Part shown: in pieces, positions 7,557-17,451 of the stretch
How the letters are laid out: the number at the start of each line of letters is the position of its first letter
Position numbering within the stretch: position 1 is the first letter of the stretch
Made by a program: the position numbers and the translations under genes
NCBI GenBank assembly: GCA_022821585.1
Contig: JAJEDI010000049.1
Coordinates: forward strand, 1 to 64,000
Direction: 5' to 3'
DNA from: Caldilineaceae bacterium
Lineage (GTDB): Bacteria; Chloroflexota; Anaerolineae; Caldilineales; Caldilineaceae
Length of the DNA stretch: 64,000 nucleotides
Notes under the pieces: generated by a model
Databases searched by the model: none
Told to the model about the DNA's origin: nothing
What the model saw: only the letters and a program-made list of their open reading frames with translations

Positions 7557-9017
7557 ATGTCAGAAAGTCAACACGAAAACCGTTCAGGCGGCCTTACGGC
7601 GGTCGACGACTTCACCGGCACAGGTGAAGGCAGCGTTTACGCAGTCGTGCGCGACGACCACGGCCTGATCCTGACCGACAAGCCGGAGGAGACGGCTGTT
7701 CTGGTCGGCGTAAGCCTTGCGGGTCAGCCCGGCATTCTCTCGATGGAGGACTCGCTCACCGAACTGGCCCTGCTGGCCGAGACCGCGGGGCTGGAAGTGG
7801 AGGGAGAGCTGACCCAGCGGCTGCAGCATCCCCATCCGGCTACCTTCATCGGCGCGGGCAAACTGGGCGAGTTGAAGACGCTGGTCCTGGAGTTGGGCGC
7901 GAATGTGGTGATCTTCGATGAAGAGCTTTCGCCGCGTCAACAGCGAGAGATCGAGCGTGTGCTGGGCCAAGAGGTGAAGGTGATCGACCGCACGGCCCTG
8001 ATCCTGGATATCTTCGCCCGCCATGCCAAGACCAAAGAGGGTGCGGTGCAGGTGGAGCTGGCCCAATACGAGTACCGGCTTCCGCGGCTAACGCGGGCGT
8101 GGACTCATCTGGCGCGGCAGGCCGGCGGACGGGCGGGCGGCGCCAGCGGCGGAGTCGGTGTGCGCGGACCCGGTGAGACCCAGCTGGAGGTAGACCGGCG
8201 AGAGATAGGCCGCCGCATCGCCCATCTCAAGCGGGAGCTGGAGGAGGTGCGTAACCACCGCGAACGCTACCGGCAGCGCCGGCAGAAGTCGTCGACACCG
8301 GTCGTCGTTGTGGTTGGCTACACAAATGCGGGCAAGAGCACGTTGCTGAACGCTGTCAGCAATGCCGGCGTTCTGGCCCAGGACCAGCTGTTTGCCACCC
8401 TGGACCCGACCACCCGCCGCGTGGAGCTGCCGAGCGCGCGCACGGCCCTGTTCACCGACACGGTCGGTTTCATCCAGAAGCTGCCGACGGCGCTGGTGGC
8501 GGCGTTCCGGGCGACCCTGGAGGAGATCACCGAGGCGGACCTGCTGTTGCACGTGGTGGATATCTCGCACGCCAACGCCGATGAGCAGGTAACGGCGGTG
8601 GAAGAGATGTTGGAAGAGCTGGGCGCAGGCGATAAACCGCTTGTGACGGCGCTGAACAAGATCGACCTGGTCGAATCCGCAGGGCAGGAAGAGCCCGGCC
8701 TTGCGGCGCAGCTGCGACGGGCGCTGCAGGAGTACACATCGCCTGTGCAGATCAGCGCGCGCACAGGAGAAGGCATTCCGGAACTGCTGGCGGCGGTGGA
8801 TGGGAAGCTGCGAGAAACGATGACGCCGCTGCGGCTGTTGCTGCCTTACAGCAAGGGCGACCTGGTCTCTCTGATCTATGAGCACGGCCGCGTGGAACGG
8901 GAGGAATTTACCGAGAAGGGGACGCTGATCGAGGGCAGGCTGCCCGCCCATCTGGTCAGCCGAGTACAGGCCTGGAGCGTGGCGGCAGCGGACAGCCTCC
9001 AGGCAGAATCACCATAG
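7557..9017 (+). CDS. hflX: GTPase HflX
   Basis: 486 residues from ATG 7557; in-frame starts at 7527 (ATG) and 7509 (TTG) are possible, and none has a strong ribosome site. N-terminal HflX domain (about 45-175) ends in the diagnostic glycine-rich GGASGGVGVRGPGETQLE (about 194-211). A coiled-coil linker follows (215-245), then the G domain: P-loop GYTNAGKST at 254-262, DTVGF at 301-305, NKID at 367-370 and SARTGEGI near 410. HflX is a ribosome-associated GTPase that splits stalled 70S ribosomes under stress. Length and motifs are normal. It stands alone after a long gap and is followed by metabolic genes on the same strand. Confidence 0.93.
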   Translation: MSESQHENRSGGLTAVDDFTGTGEGSVYAVVRDDHGLILTDKPEETAVLVGVSLAGQPGILSMEDSLTELALLAETAGLEVEGELTQRLQHPHPATFIGAGKLGELKTLVLELGANVVIFDEELSPRQQREIERVLGQEVKVIDRTALILDIFARHAKTKEGAVQVELAQYEYRLPRLTRAWTHLARQAGGRAGGASGGVGVRGPGETQLEVDRREIGRRIAHLKRELEEVRNHRERYRQRRQKSSTPVVVVVGYTNAGKSTLLNAVSNAGVLAQDQLFATLDPTTRRVELPSARTALFTDTVGFIQKLPTALVAAFRATLEEITEADLLLHVVDISHANADEQVTAVEEMLEELGAGDKPLVTALNKIDLVESAGQEEPGLAAQLRRALQEYTSPVQISARTGEGIPELLAAVDGKLRETMTPLRLLLPYSKGDLVSLIYEHGRVEREEFTEKGTLIEGRLPAHLVSRVQAWSVAAADSLQAESP

Positions 9018-9095
9018 AAGACCGGAAAGTGCGCTGAAATTCAGTGGACAGCCGGCCACTATCAGTTCGCACAGCAACAGAAAGCCGTAGAAGAG

Positions 9096-10067
9096 ATGAG
9101 CAAACCTACAGTTGTCGTAACCCGCCAGTTGCCGCAGGCGGCGATCGCGCCGATCCTGGAAAGATGTAACGCCCGTTACTGGGACAGCGAAGAGCCGATC
9201 GAGCGCAGCAGGCTGCTGGAGTGGGTACAGGGCGCAGACGGACTCTACTGTCTGCTGACCGAATCCGTTGACGATGAACTTCTGGACGCAGCCGGGCCCG
9301 GGCTGCGGGTTGTGGCCACGATGTCGGTTGGTTACGATCACGTGGACGTGGCTGCGCTGGGCAGACGGGGCATCCCCTTGGGGAATACACCGGGCGTGCT
9401 GACCGAAACGACGGCGGAGCTGGCGCTGGCCCTGCTGCTGGCCACGGCGCGGCGGCTGCCGGAGGGTACGCAGGCCGTGCAGAGCGGGACGTGGCCCACT
9501 TGGCGACCGATGTGGATGACGGGCCGCGACATACACGGAAGCACGGTGGGGCTGGTCGGCCTGGGGCGGATTGGCGCGGCGTTCGCGCGTATGCTCGGCG
9601 GTTTCGGCTGCCGTATTCTGTACACCGGGCCCAGGGAAAAGCCGGAGGCGGCGCGGGAGGTGGGCGCGACTTTTGTGCCGATGGACACACTGTTGGAAGA
9701 GAGCGATTTCGTGGCGGTCCACTGTCCGCTCAACGAACAGACGCGCTCGCTGTTCAGCGTCGAGGCCTTTCGCAAGATGAAACCGACGGCAGTCTTGATC
9801 AACACCAGCCGGGGCGGGGTCATTGATCAGGAAGCGCTCTACGATGCGCTGGTGAATGGCGAGATTGCCGCCGCCGGGTTGGACGTCACCGATCCAGAGC
9901 CCCTGCCGGCGGACCACCCGCTGGTCTCGCTGGACAACTGTGTCATACTGCCGCATATTGGCAGCGCCACCGTGGCCACGCGCACGAAGATGGCGGTGAT
10001 GACGACCGAGAATCTGCTCGCCGGCGTCGAGGGCCGGCCTTTGCCGAATGGAGTCGAGTTGTCGTAG
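9096..10067 (+). CDS. D-isomer 2-hydroxyacid dehydrogenase (glyoxylate/hydroxypyruvate reductase type)
   Basis: 323 residues, full length. The NAD(P)-binding motif GLGRIG is at 155-160. The active site shows NTSRGGVID with Arg239, DPEP with Glu268, and HIGSAT with catalytic His287. SVGYDHVD (77-84) and NTPGVLTETTAELAL are typical of GyaR/GRHPR enzymes that reduce glyoxylate or hydroxypyruvate to glycolate or D-glycerate in the cytosol. The first strand (PTVVVTRQLP) also fits that group. Substrate preference among close homologues cannot be fixed from sequence. No operon partner is evident; citrate synthase follows after its own AT-rich upstream region. Confidence 0.85.
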   Translation: MSKPTVVVTRQLPQAAIAPILERCNARYWDSEEPIERSRLLEWVQGADGLYCLLTESVDDELLDAAGPGLRVVATMSVGYDHVDVAALGRRGIPLGNTPGVLTETTAELALALLLATARRLPEGTQAVQSGTWPTWRPMWMTGRDIHGSTVGLVGLGRIGAAFARMLGGFGCRILYTGPREKPEAAREVGATFVPMDTLLEESDFVAVHCPLNEQTRSLFSVEAFRKMKPTAVLINTSRGGVIDQEALYDALVNGEIAAAGLDVTDPEPLPADHPLVSLDNCVILPHIGSATVATRTKMAVMTTENLLAGVEGRPLPNGVELS

Positions 10068-10116
10068 CAGCGCGGTCAGGCGCGAGCTGGCTGCAAACGG
10101 GGCGGGTGAAAGAGTG

Positions 10117-10143
10117 TTACAAAATTTGCCAAAATAGTATACA
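10117..10143 (+). promoter_or_regulatory. Candidate promoter of citrate synthase
   Basis: An AT-rich patch before gltA holds TTACAA (10117-10122) and TATACA (10138-10143) with a 15-bp spacer, shorter than ideal. It lies 57 bp before the start codon, which has AAGGG ten bases upstream. Confidence 0.35.
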
Positions 10144-10199
10144 GTAACTGAAACGGACAGAAACGGTTTCACAACCGAACGGAAAGGGATGTTCCGGCA

Positions 10200-11483
10200 A
10201 TGAGTGAGCAGACGCTAACTATCACCGACAATCGCACCGGCCAGACGATCGAGCTGCCGATCGAAAATGACACCATTCCGGCCATCGGCCTGCGCCAACT
10301 CAAGGTGCAGGCCGATGACTTTGGCATGATGGTCTACGACCCTGGCTATACGAATACAGCGTCCTGCAAGAGTCGTGTCACCTTTGTCGACGGGGACAGG
10401 GGGATACTTCGTTATCGGGGCTATCCCATTGAGCAGTTGGCGGAGAAAAGCACATTTCTGGAGGTGGCGCACCTGCTGCTCTTCGGCGTACTGCCGACGG
10501 CGAGCAAACTGACCGACTGGAATGCGCGCGTTATGGCGCAGACGCAGATCGACCGGGGCTTGAAGGCGTTGCTCAAGACCTTCGACGCGGACGCCCACCC
10601 AATGGGTATTCTCGTCAGCACAGTGGGAGCGATGTCCGCTCTCTACCCGGAGTCCAAGCAGGTCCATGACGGCCGGAACCGCTTGCAGCAGGCTGTGCGA
10701 TTACTCGGTCAGCTACCCACGGCAATCGCTTTCGCTTACCGGAACCGGCTCGGTCTCCCGCCCACGGACCCCGACGGCGCCCTAGGCTACAGCGACAACT
10801 TTCTGCATATGATGGGTCTCTCCGGTGACGGCGAAGTCGACCCCGTTCTGGCACGAGCGATGGATGTGCTGTTCATCCTGCATGCCGATCATGAGCAGAA
10901 CTGCTCGACCTCGGCGCTGCGCAACATCGCTTCCAGCGACGCCGATCCGTACTGTGCGGTCGCGGGCGCAATCGGGGCGCTGTACGGCCCTCTCCATGGA
11001 GGCGCGAACGAGGCGGTCCTGCGGATGCTTGCCGAAATCGGCAGCACGAAGAACATCCCGGCTTTTCTGGACAGGGTGAAAAACCGGGAGGTGCGTCTGA
11101 TGGGATTCGGCCACCGGGTGTACAAGAACTACGATCCGCGCGCCCAGATCGTCAAGAAGATTGCCTACGAAGTCTTTGAGGTGACGGGCACCAACCCGTT
11201 GATCGATATCGCGGTCGAGTTGGAGGGGACTGCCCTGGAAGACGACTATTTCGTATCGCGGCGGCTTTACCCCAATGTGGACTTTTACAGCGGGATCATC
11301 TACCAGGCGATGGGTTTTCCGGTCGAGATATTCCCGGTGCTCTTTGCGCTGGGGCGGGCGCCGGGCTGGCTGGCGCAGTGGATGGAGCTGATGAGCGACG
11401 CGGAGCAACGCATCGCCCGGCCGCGGCAGATCTATCTTGGTGAGGCTGAACGTCCTTACTTGTCGATGGACGAGCGAGGTTAA
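10200..11483 (+). CDS. gltA: Citrate synthase
   Basis: 427 residues, complete. It condenses oxaloacetate and acetyl-CoA at the entry of the TCA cycle in the cytosol. Hexameric type-II-like organisation: an N-terminal beta domain (1-60) then the helical catalytic domain. Key residues are visible: His231 in HADHEQNCST, catalytic His266 in GPLHGGANEAVL, His305 in GFGHRVYKNYDPRA, and catalytic Asp361 in NVDFYSG. MMVYDPGYTNTASCKS and RGILRYRGYPIEQLA are typical of true citrate synthases; methylcitrate synthase remains possible but less likely. It is monocistronic and convergent with recG. Confidence 0.93.
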   Translation: MSEQTLTITDNRTGQTIELPIENDTIPAIGLRQLKVQADDFGMMVYDPGYTNTASCKSRVTFVDGDRGILRYRGYPIEQLAEKSTFLEVAHLLLFGVLPTASKLTDWNARVMAQTQIDRGLKALLKTFDADAHPMGILVSTVGAMSALYPESKQVHDGRNRLQQAVRLLGQLPTAIAFAYRNRLGLPPTDPDGALGYSDNFLHMMGLSGDGEVDPVLARAMDVLFILHADHEQNCSTSALRNIASSDADPYCAVAGAIGALYGPLHGGANEAVLRMLAEIGSTKNIPAFLDRVKNREVRLMGFGHRVYKNYDPRAQIVKKIAYEVFEVTGTNPLIDIAVELEGTALEDDYFVSRRLYPNVDFYSGIIYQAMGFPVEIFPVLFALGRAPGWLAQWMELMSDAEQRIARPRQIYLGEAERPYLSMDERG

Positions 11484-11502
11484 GGAGGGTAGACGGCGGT
11501 CA

Positions 11503-11543
11503 GCGGCCACGCCCACAGGATCACGAAAGATCGCCGTGGCCGC
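11503..11543. repeat. Inverted repeat between gltA and recG
   Basis: GCGGCCACG (11503-11511) and CGTGGCCGC (11535-11543) are exact inverted repeats with a 23-base loop spanning the recG stop. Placed between convergent genes it could act as a shared transcription barrier, but there is no T-tract on either strand. Confidence 0.35.
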
Positions 11544-13995
11544 GCCAGAAGCGCTCCACTTTCTCCCGCACCTGAGGATAGTTGCTGAGATCGGTGTCCT
11601 GGCGCAAAAGGTCTTGCGCGGCCTCCTGGGCCCGATGCAGTGTAGAGAGATCGCTGAGGTTCGCCAACTTCAGATCCGGCAGGCCGCTCTGACGGGTACC
11701 CAGAAAGTCCCCGGGGCCCCGCAGTTCCAGATCCTTTTCCGCCAGAATGAAACCGTCCGTCGTCTCCGCCAGGGCATTGAGCCGCTCGGCCTGGGCGCCG
11801 CCATTCACCCGGCTGATGAGCGCGCAATAGCTCTCGTGCCCACCCCGGCCCACGCGGCCCCGGAACTGGTGCAGTTGCGCCAAGCCGAAGCGCTCGGCGT
11901 CTTCGATCAGCATCAGGGTGGCGTTGGGAACGTCTACCCCGACCTCGACAACGCTGGTACTGACGAGAACGTCGAGAGCGCCGCCGGCAAAGGCGCGCAT
12001 CACGTCATCCTTCTCAGCGCCTTTTAGACGGCCGTGGAGCAGGCCCACGCGCAGGTCGGGGAAGATCTCTTCGCTCAGGCGGGTGTGCGCCTCCACCGCC
12101 GCGCCAACATCCAGAAAGTCACTTTCCTCGACAAGAGGATAGATCACGTAGCCTTGACGACCGTCGCGAACCTGCCGGCGCATGAAGCTGTAGAGGCGTT
12201 CTCTGTCGGTGGGCAGAAAACGCTTCGTCTTGATCGGCGTCCGCCCCGGAGGCATCTCATCGATAACACTGACATCGAGGTCGCCGTAGATCGTGAGCGC
12301 GAGGCTGCGGGGGATGGGTGTTGCACTCATCACCAGCAGATGGGGCACGGCTGCCTCGCCCCCCTTGTCGCGTGCGGCTGCACGCTGTCCGACGCCAAAG
12401 CGGTGCTGCTCGTCCACGACGACAAATCCGAGGTTGGCGAAATCCACGTTTTCCTGAATGAGAGCGGTGGTACCGACCACGACGTGGATGCTTCCGTCGG
12501 CCAGTCCGGCGAGGGCGGCTTCGCGCTCCAGCCCGGTGACGCGACCGGTCAGGAGAGAGACGTTCGGTGTGACGCCGCCCGGCAGTTCGACGCCGGTCAG
12601 GAGTTGGCTCAGGCCGCGGAAGTGTTGTTCGGCGAGAATTTGCGTCGGTGCGAGCAGGGCGGCCTGAAAGCCGTTGGCTGCGGCGATCAACATGGCCCCG
12701 GCGGCCACCACGGTTTTGCCGCTGCCGACGTCGCCTTGGATCAGCCGGCTCATGGGCACGTGCCGGGTCATGTCCTGACGCATTTCGTCCAGCGTCCGCT
12801 GCTGTGCGCCGGTCAGGGCAAAGGGCAGCGACGAACTGTAAGCTGCCAACAGTTCGTCGTCGACGGCCATCGATGGGGCGTTGAAGTGTTGGATCTCCTG
12901 CCGACGACGCTGCACACCCAGCTGGAGATAGAAGAAATCGTCAAAGATTATGCGTTTGCGGGCATCGTCAAGCTGTTCGGACGTCTCCGGAGAGTGAATT
13001 TGCCGGAGTGCGTCGGTCAAATGAATCAAGCTGTAATGGCGGCGGAGCTGTTCCGGCAGGGGATCTTGCAGGGCTGGCAGGCCCAGTTTAAGGGCTTGCT
13101 GCGCCTGGCGGCTGACGTCGCTGTTGCGTAGACCGGCAGTCAGTCCGTACACAGGCATAATCGGTCCGTCTTTGATGGCGTGGGGACCGATCTCTTCAAA
13201 ATAGGGATTCTCCAGGGTCTTGTTCCCCATGTACAGGCCGACGACGCCGCTCAGACGGTAGGTCTTTCCGACAGACAGGCGATTCTTCAACCACGACTGG
13301 TTCCACCAGTTGGCAAGGACCGTGCCGCTGCCGTCGCTGAAACGCGCCTCCAGGATCTCTTTTCTGTAGGCAAATTTACGTTCGCTGAACCCGCGCAGGT
13401 TGGCGACGACTGAAAGGCTCTCTCCGTTTTCGACATCGGCAATGGGGCGCACGCGGCTGAAATCATCGTAGCGATGGGGCAGATGCCAGATGAGGTCCTC
13501 AACGGTCTCGATTCCGAGGCGTGCGTACTGCTCTGCTCTCTTTGCGCCAACCCCTTTCAGGTAGGTAATCGGTCGTTCCAAGGTGTCGGACGGCTCCGGC
13601 GCTTGGGTTTCAGCCGTTTCGCTATGGGGCGAAGGCTGATGCGCCGACCTGGTCTCGGTCCGGTCACCGGAAGGCGAGGCCTCGGATTGGCCAGCCTGCC
13701 CCTGGCCGACCCGGTCTATATTTTCCAGAGCGGGATCCGGCGGCGGCAGTTCATCCAGCAGCTCGAGCAGGGAGTTGAGTAGCCGCTCCCGTTCATCGCT
13801 TTCTGCATCGGCATACTGTGACAGCCGATCGATGACTTCCTGCATCAGCCCCGGGTGAACCGCTTCGGCTTTGGCGTCCTCGGCCCAGCGTTCGCGAAAG
13901 GCGGCCACTCCGCCGGCGAATGCCCTCTCACGCCAGCGGGTCTGAATCTCCAGGTTCAATAGATTGCGCAACCGCGTCAGGGCTCTCTCAGCCAT
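11521..13995 (-). CDS. recG: ATP-dependent DNA helicase RecG
   Basis: 824 residues from ATG 13995; an overlapping TTG at 14001 is possible. RecG reverses stalled forks and processes Holliday junctions. After an extra N-terminal region of about 135 residues (helical, then a Pro/Ser/Glu-rich linker) come the wedge/OB domain ([20 protein letters not shown] onward), Walker A GDVGSGKT at 421-428, the RecG-type DEQH box at 528-531, [17 protein letters not shown], and the C-terminal helicase motifs with [14 protein letters not shown]. The C-terminal wedge-contact region ends at WRGHGDLS. The start lies two bases behind the degV stop, so the two are co-transcribed. The N-terminal extension is longer than in E. 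coli RecG, as in several other phyla. Confidence 0.95.
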   Translation of the reverse strand: MAERALTRLRNLLNLEIQTRWRERAFAGGVAAFRERWAEDAKAEAVHPGLMQEVIDRLSQYADAESDERERLLNSLLELLDELPPPDPALENIDRVGQGQAGQSEASPSGDRTETRSAHQPSPHSETAETQAPEPSDTLERPITYLKGVGAKRAEQYARLGIETVEDLIWHLPHRYDDFSRVRPIADVENGESLSVVANLRGFSERKFAYRKEILEARFSDGSGTVLANWWNQSWLKNRLSVGKTYRLSGVVGLYMGNKTLENPYFEEIGPHAIKDGPIMPVYGLTAGLRNSDVSRQAQQALKLGLPALQDPLPEQLRRHYSLIHLTDALRQIHSPETSEQLDDARKRIIFDDFFYLQLGVQRRRQEIQHFNAPSMAVDDELLAAYSSSLPFALTGAQQRTLDEMRQDMTRHVPMSRLIQGDVGSGKTVVAAGAMLIAAANGFQAALLAPTQILAEQHFRGLSQLLTGVELPGGVTPNVSLLTGRVTGLEREAALAGLADGSIHVVVGTTALIQENVDFANLGFVVVDEQHRFGVGQRAAARDKGGEAAVPHLLVMSATPIPRSLALTIYGDLDVSVIDEMPPGRTPIKTKRFLPTDRERLYSFMRRQVRDGRQGYVIYPLVEESDFLDVGAAVEAHTRLSEEIFPDLRVGLLHGRLKGAEKDDVMRAFAGGALDVLVSTSVVEVGVDVPNATLMLIEDAERFGLAQLHQFRGRVGRGGHESYCALISRVNGGAQAERLNALAETTDGFILAEKDLELRGPGDFLGTRQSGLPDLKLANLSDLSTLHRAQEAAQDLLRQDTDLSNYPQVREKVERFWRGHGDLS

Positions 13996-13997
13996 GG

Positions 13998-14858
13998 TCA
14001 ACCAAGGCCCTCGTATACGATGACACCCATCACATTGGGTCCGAGATGGGCTGCCAGGCTAGGTGGGTAGCGCCACACATTGGCCGAAATGTCCGGGAGC
14101 CCTTCCCCCAGACGCTCCAGCAGGTGGTCCTGGGTCTGTTCATAGCGATGCTGCACGAGCCCGATCCGTTCGTTCTGGGCGAACTCTGCGGTATAGTCGT
14201 ACAGTTTTTCGGCGACATCTTCCCGGGTCTGCACCTTTTCGAGGGGAATCAGCTGTCCGTCTTCCATCGTGACCATTGCTTTGATCCCGAGCATTGTCCC
14301 GAGCACACTCTGGGCTGCGCCGAGGCGTGCACTGCGTTCCAGGTAGTAGAGCGTTTCGGCGAAGAAAGTCACATAGATGTGGGGGATAGCCCCGTTGACG
14401 ATGCGGGCGACTTCATAGAGGTCGGCGCCGTCTTCGGCGGCCTGACCGGCCAGTTCCGCCAGCATACCCAGTCCCATGGAAGTGGTCTGGCTGTCCATTA
14501 CGCGGATACGATAGCGTCCCATCATCATGTCGGCCGCCTTGCGCGATTGACTCCACATCGGGCTGAGCGTGCTGCTCATGTGGATGGCCACGATCTCCTC
14601 GGCATCCTGTCCCAGCTTTTGATAGACTTCCATGAGGCGGCTCAACTCCGGGGCTTCCACCTCCGGCAGCAAAATGCGTCCTCCGGACTGGTTTTCGCGG
14701 ATCAGTTGAAAGAGCCGGTCGGCGTTGAAGTCCTCGGTATCTTCGTAGCGGTCCCGCCCTATCCGCAGCACCTGGGGGATCACTTCAATCGAATATTTGT
14801 CCAGGACGTCGGCGGGAATGCTGGCGTCACTATCGGTAACGATACGAACCTTGCTCAC
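13998..14858 (-). CDS. DegV family fatty-acid-binding protein
   Basis: 286 residues from GTG 14858, chosen because GGAG lies eight bases upstream and the protein then opens with SKVRIVTDSDASIP, the normal DegV N-terminus. DegV proteins bind a fatty acid; in Firmicutes FakB members present it to the kinase FakA for phosphorylation. Family signs: TDSDASIP near 8-15, SSTLSPMWSQSRKAA in the middle (HMSSTLS), DSQTTSMGLGMLA, and ALGTMLGIKA-like VLGTMLGIKAMV. No fakA gene is adjacent. The gene is divergent from rpmB and is followed two bases later by recG. Confidence 0.87.
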   Translation of the reverse strand: MSKVRIVTDSDASIPADVLDKYSIEVIPQVLRIGRDRYEDTEDFNADRLFQLIRENQSGGRILLPEVEAPELSRLMEVYQKLGQDAEEIVAIHMSSTLSPMWSQSRKAADMMMGRYRIRVMDSQTTSMGLGMLAELAGQAAEDGADLYEVARIVNGAIPHIYVTFFAETLYYLERSARLGAAQSVLGTMLGIKAMVTMEDGQLIPLEKVQTREDVAEKLYDYTAEFAQNERIGLVQHRYEQTQDHLLERLGEGLPDISANVWRYPPSLAAHLGPNVMGVIVYEGLG

Positions 14859-14875
14859 AGAAGATGCTCCAACTT

Positions 14876-14902
14876 TTGACAACCTTTTGGCCGTATGATA
14901 AT
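14876..14902 (+). promoter_or_regulatory. Promoter of rpmB
   Basis: TTGACA (14876-14881), 15-bp spacer, GATAAT (14897-14902). Near-consensus hexamers, about 90 bp before the rpmB start, with AAGGGA as ribosome site. The spacer is shorter than the usual 17. Confidence 0.55.
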
Positions 14903-14992
14903 CTCTGACAATTCAGTGATACGTGATCATTGGTTGGGCGTTGGTGGAAATTCGCTGACCACGGGCCAATGAGGAACCGAAGGGAACATATC

Positions 14993-15172
14993 ATGGCGAA
15001 ATGCCAAAAGTGCGGTAAGAGTCCTCAGTTCGGAAACAACCGTCCCTGGTCCAGAAAGGCCACACGCCATAAGTGGAAGATCAACATTCAGAAGGTCAAG
15101 ATCCTGGAAGACGACAGGCTGGTTTCCCGCCGCCTCTGCACCTCTTGCATCCGCACGCTTGCGAAGGCCTGA
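14993..15172 (+). CDS. rpmB: 50S ribosomal protein L28
   Basis: 59 residues from ATG 14993, with AAGGGA upstream; the longer open frame to 14930 is not needed. L28 of the large ribosomal subunit. It opens [14 protein letters not shown] and ends [11 protein letters not shown], so two CxxC pairs form a zinc ribbon, the zinc-binding (C+) form of L28. The middle [17 protein letters not shown] is the rRNA-binding segment. Monocistronic, with its own promoter and a strong terminator. Confidence 0.95.
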   Translation: MAKCQKCGKSPQFGNNRPWSRKATRHKWKINIQKVKILEDDRLVSRRLCTSCIRTLAKA

Positions 15173-15208
15173 GATCCGCCGTTGTAGCAAATTAGTCAGA
15201 CCTATAGA

Positions 15209-15239
15209 AGCGTTGAGCCATTGCGCTCAACGCTTTTTT
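15209..15239 (+). terminator. Rho-independent terminator of rpmB
   Basis: AGCGTTGAGC, loop CATTGC, GCTCAACGCT: a perfect 10-bp stem running into six T (15234-15239), 37 bp after the rpmB stop. Confidence 0.92.
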
Positions 15240-15277
15240 GTGGCGCCGGCGACAGTTCTGTGACGAAAGACACCGGT

Positions 15278-16420
15278 CTAGGATTCCGCGGCATTGCGTA
15301 ACTGACCGCAGCCGGCATCGATTTCAATGCCGCGGCGGATACGCACAGTTGTCGAGATGCCGCGTGCAAGCAGAATGTTGGCGAAGCGCTGCGTGTCTTT
15401 GTCGCTGGTCGGCTGAAATGGGCTGTCGGGAATCGGATTCAGAGGGATCAGATTGACATGGCACAGGATCCCCTGCAGCTTGTCAGCCAGGTCCTCGGCC
15501 AGGGCGGGGCTGTCATTCGTGCCTCGCATCAGGGCGTACTCAAAGGTCACACGGCGATTGGTCCTGGCAATATAGCGGCGAACCGAGGCCAGAAGGTCAT
15601 CGACCGGATAGCGCCGGCTGGGAGGAACGAGCTTGCTGCGCAGGTCGTTGTTGGGTGCGTGGAGGCTGACGGCCAGATTCACCTGGAGCCCTTCGTCCGC
15701 CATGCGGTCGATCATCGGAATCAGGCCCACCGTACTGAGCGTAATATGACGTGCGCCGAGGGCGAAACCGTCGGCGGCGGTCAGGCGGCGGATGGCCGTC
15801 CACACATTCTTGTAGTTGTGCATGGGCTCGCCCATCCCCATCAACACGATATTTGTGACCGTGGTGGGCCGCGTCACCCGCATCTTTGGCCCTTCACCGG
15901 CATCACTCAGATAACGGGCGAAGAATAGGACCTGGGCCACGATTTCGCCTGCGGTCAGATTGCGGCGCAGGCCACCGCGAGCGGTCGCGCAGAAGGTGCA
16001 GCCCATGGCGCAGCCGGCCTGACTGCTGATACAGAGTGTACGCCGCCGGTTGTACAGCATCAGGACAGCCTCGACCGTCTCGCCATCCGGCATCTGAAAC
16101 AGAACTTTCAGGGTGTCCCCGGCCTTGGAAACACGCTGCGTAACCGGCTGCAGGGGCGTGAGCGTTGCCGTCGCAGCCAGCCCATCGCGCAAGGCCAGCG
16201 GCAGATTCGTCATCTCGTCAAAGGAGCGTGCGTATCTCTTGTAGATCCACTCCTGAATCTGACGGATGCGATAGGCGGGGACTTTCGCAGCCTTTCCACT
16301 GGCGCGCTTTTGGCCAGCCGGCAGCGCGTTGACGACATCGGTAAGCTCTTGCGGAGAGCAGTCCAATAGGGAACGGCTGATCTGGGCGTCGCCGGGCAGG
16401 GTGAGTGGAATGGTCTTCAT
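15278..16420 (-). CDS. rlmN: 23S rRNA (adenine-2503-C2)-methyltransferase RlmN
   Basis: 380 residues. Radical-SAM enzyme that methylates C2 of A2503 in 23S rRNA and A37 in some tRNAs. The iron-sulfur motif CxxxCxxC is Cys137, Cys141, Cys144 ([15 protein letters not shown]). [12 protein letters not shown] is the family GxGEP motif. The C-terminus IDAGCGQLR carries the Cys that takes part in methyl transfer. The N-terminal accessory domain ([25 protein letters not shown], about 50-74) is normal. Cfr, the A2503-C8 relative, is excluded only by overall likeness, not by a single residue. Confidence 0.94.
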   Translation of the reverse strand: MKTIPLTLPGDAQISRSLLDCSPQELTDVVNALPAGQKRASGKAAKVPAYRIRQIQEWIYKRYARSFDEMTNLPLALRDGLAATATLTPLQPVTQRVSKAGDTLKVLFQMPDGETVEAVLMLYNRRRTLCISSQAGCAMGCTFCATARGGLRRNLTAGEIVAQVLFFARYLSDAGEGPKMRVTRPTTVTNIVLMGMGEPMHNYKNVWTAIRRLTAADGFALGARHITLSTVGLIPMIDRMADEGLQVNLAVSLHAPNNDLRSKLVPPSRRYPVDDLLASVRRYIARTNRRVTFEYALMRGTNDSPALAEDLADKLQGILCHVNLIPLNPIPDSPFQPTSDKDTQRFANILLARGISTTVRIRRGIEIDAGCGQLRNAAES

Positions 16421-16549
16421 TTTTACAATTGTAGCGCAGCCATTTGGTTGCGGTCAAAAACTGCCCCGATCGCGCCCTCTCGCACTGAGGCCGGCGCCGG
16501 TCCGCGCGGTGGTGACGGACTAGCGGATGCGCTGCCTCACAAGGAAGGA

Positions 16550-17362
16550 TCAGCTGTCGGCCTGCCGGAAAGCGTCGAGAAGCTCGGGCAGGCCGGGCAG
16601 AATCAGGTCCGGGCCGGGCACGACCGTACGGAACTCCTCCTCGGTCGTGATTCCGGTCAGCACGGCGGCGGTAGGCATTCCCAACTCGATGGCGCCGGCG
16701 ATGTCGGTTTCGTAGCGGTCGCCGACCATCAGCGTCGAGCACGGGGTCGTGCCGAGTTTGTGCATGGCCTGTTCGAACATGCCGGCGTTTGGCTTGCCGA
16801 TCACGGTGGGTGTGACGCCGGTGGCCGCCTCGAGCAGGGCCAGCAGCGCGCCGGCGCCGGGAATCTGGCCCCGTTCGCTGGGGAAGGAGGTATCGCTGTT
16901 GGTGCCGACAAAGCCGGCGCCGGCGCGTATGGCCAGGGTGGCGTCGGCCAGGCGCTCGTAGCGCACACTGAAATCGATGCCGGAAACGATGATGTCTGCC
17001 GATTGGGCGTCTTCGACCAAGGTGATTCCTTCCTGCTGCAACGCCCAGCGCAGGCCATCCTGGCCGATCATGAAGGCGCGAACGCCATTGGGATACTGCT
17101 CCGCCAGCCAGCTGGCGGTCGCCAGAGCGCTGCTGAGGATATGGGCTTCGTCGGCGCCAATGCCCATGCGGGCGATCTTTTCGACGAACTGGACCGGCGT
17201 ACGCGAAGAGTTGTTGGTAACGAAGAGCCAGTTTCGATCGGTCGCTTTCAGGTAGTCCAGCAGTTCCTGAACGCCGGGCAGGGGTTCCTCCCCGACATAA
17301 ACAACGCCGTCCATGTCCAGCAGAACGGCGCGTACCTCTCTCAGATTTGTTCTCTGTGCCAT
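16550..17362 (-). CDS. HAD-IIA family sugar-phosphate phosphatase (NagD/phosphoglycolate type)
   Basis: 270 residues. HAD motif I LLDMDGVVY has the nucleophile Asp16 and acid/base Asp18. VTNNSSRT at 48-55 is motif II, GKPNAGMFEQA contains the motif III lysine, and GDRYETDI gives the motif IV aspartates. The cap between motifs II and III is the alpha/beta type of HAD-IIA (NagD, 4-nitrophenylphosphatase, phosphoglycolate phosphatase). Cytosolic; likely removes phosphate from a small metabolite such as 2-phosphoglycolate. Exact substrate not predictable. It lies between rlmN and recJ on the same strand with 90-130 bp gaps. Confidence 0.88.
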   Translation of the reverse strand: MAQRTNLREVRAVLLDMDGVVYVGEEPLPGVQELLDYLKATDRNWLFVTNNSSRTPVQFVEKIARMGIGADEAHILSSALATASWLAEQYPNGVRAFMIGQDGLRWALQQEGITLVEDAQSADIIVSGIDFSVRYERLADATLAIRAGAGFVGTNSDTSFPSERGQIPGAGALLALLEAATGVTPTVIGKPNAGMFEQAMHKLGTTPCSTLMVGDRYETDIAGAIELGMPTAAVLTGITTEEEFRTVVPGPDLILPGLPELLDAFRQADS

Positions 17363-17451
17363 GAGTGGACTCTATGATCCTTTCAGCTGTTTGTCAGAGA
17401 CCGGCTCCGACGGGCGGTGTGCGGCAACGGACAACGCCGCTGAATCCTTGA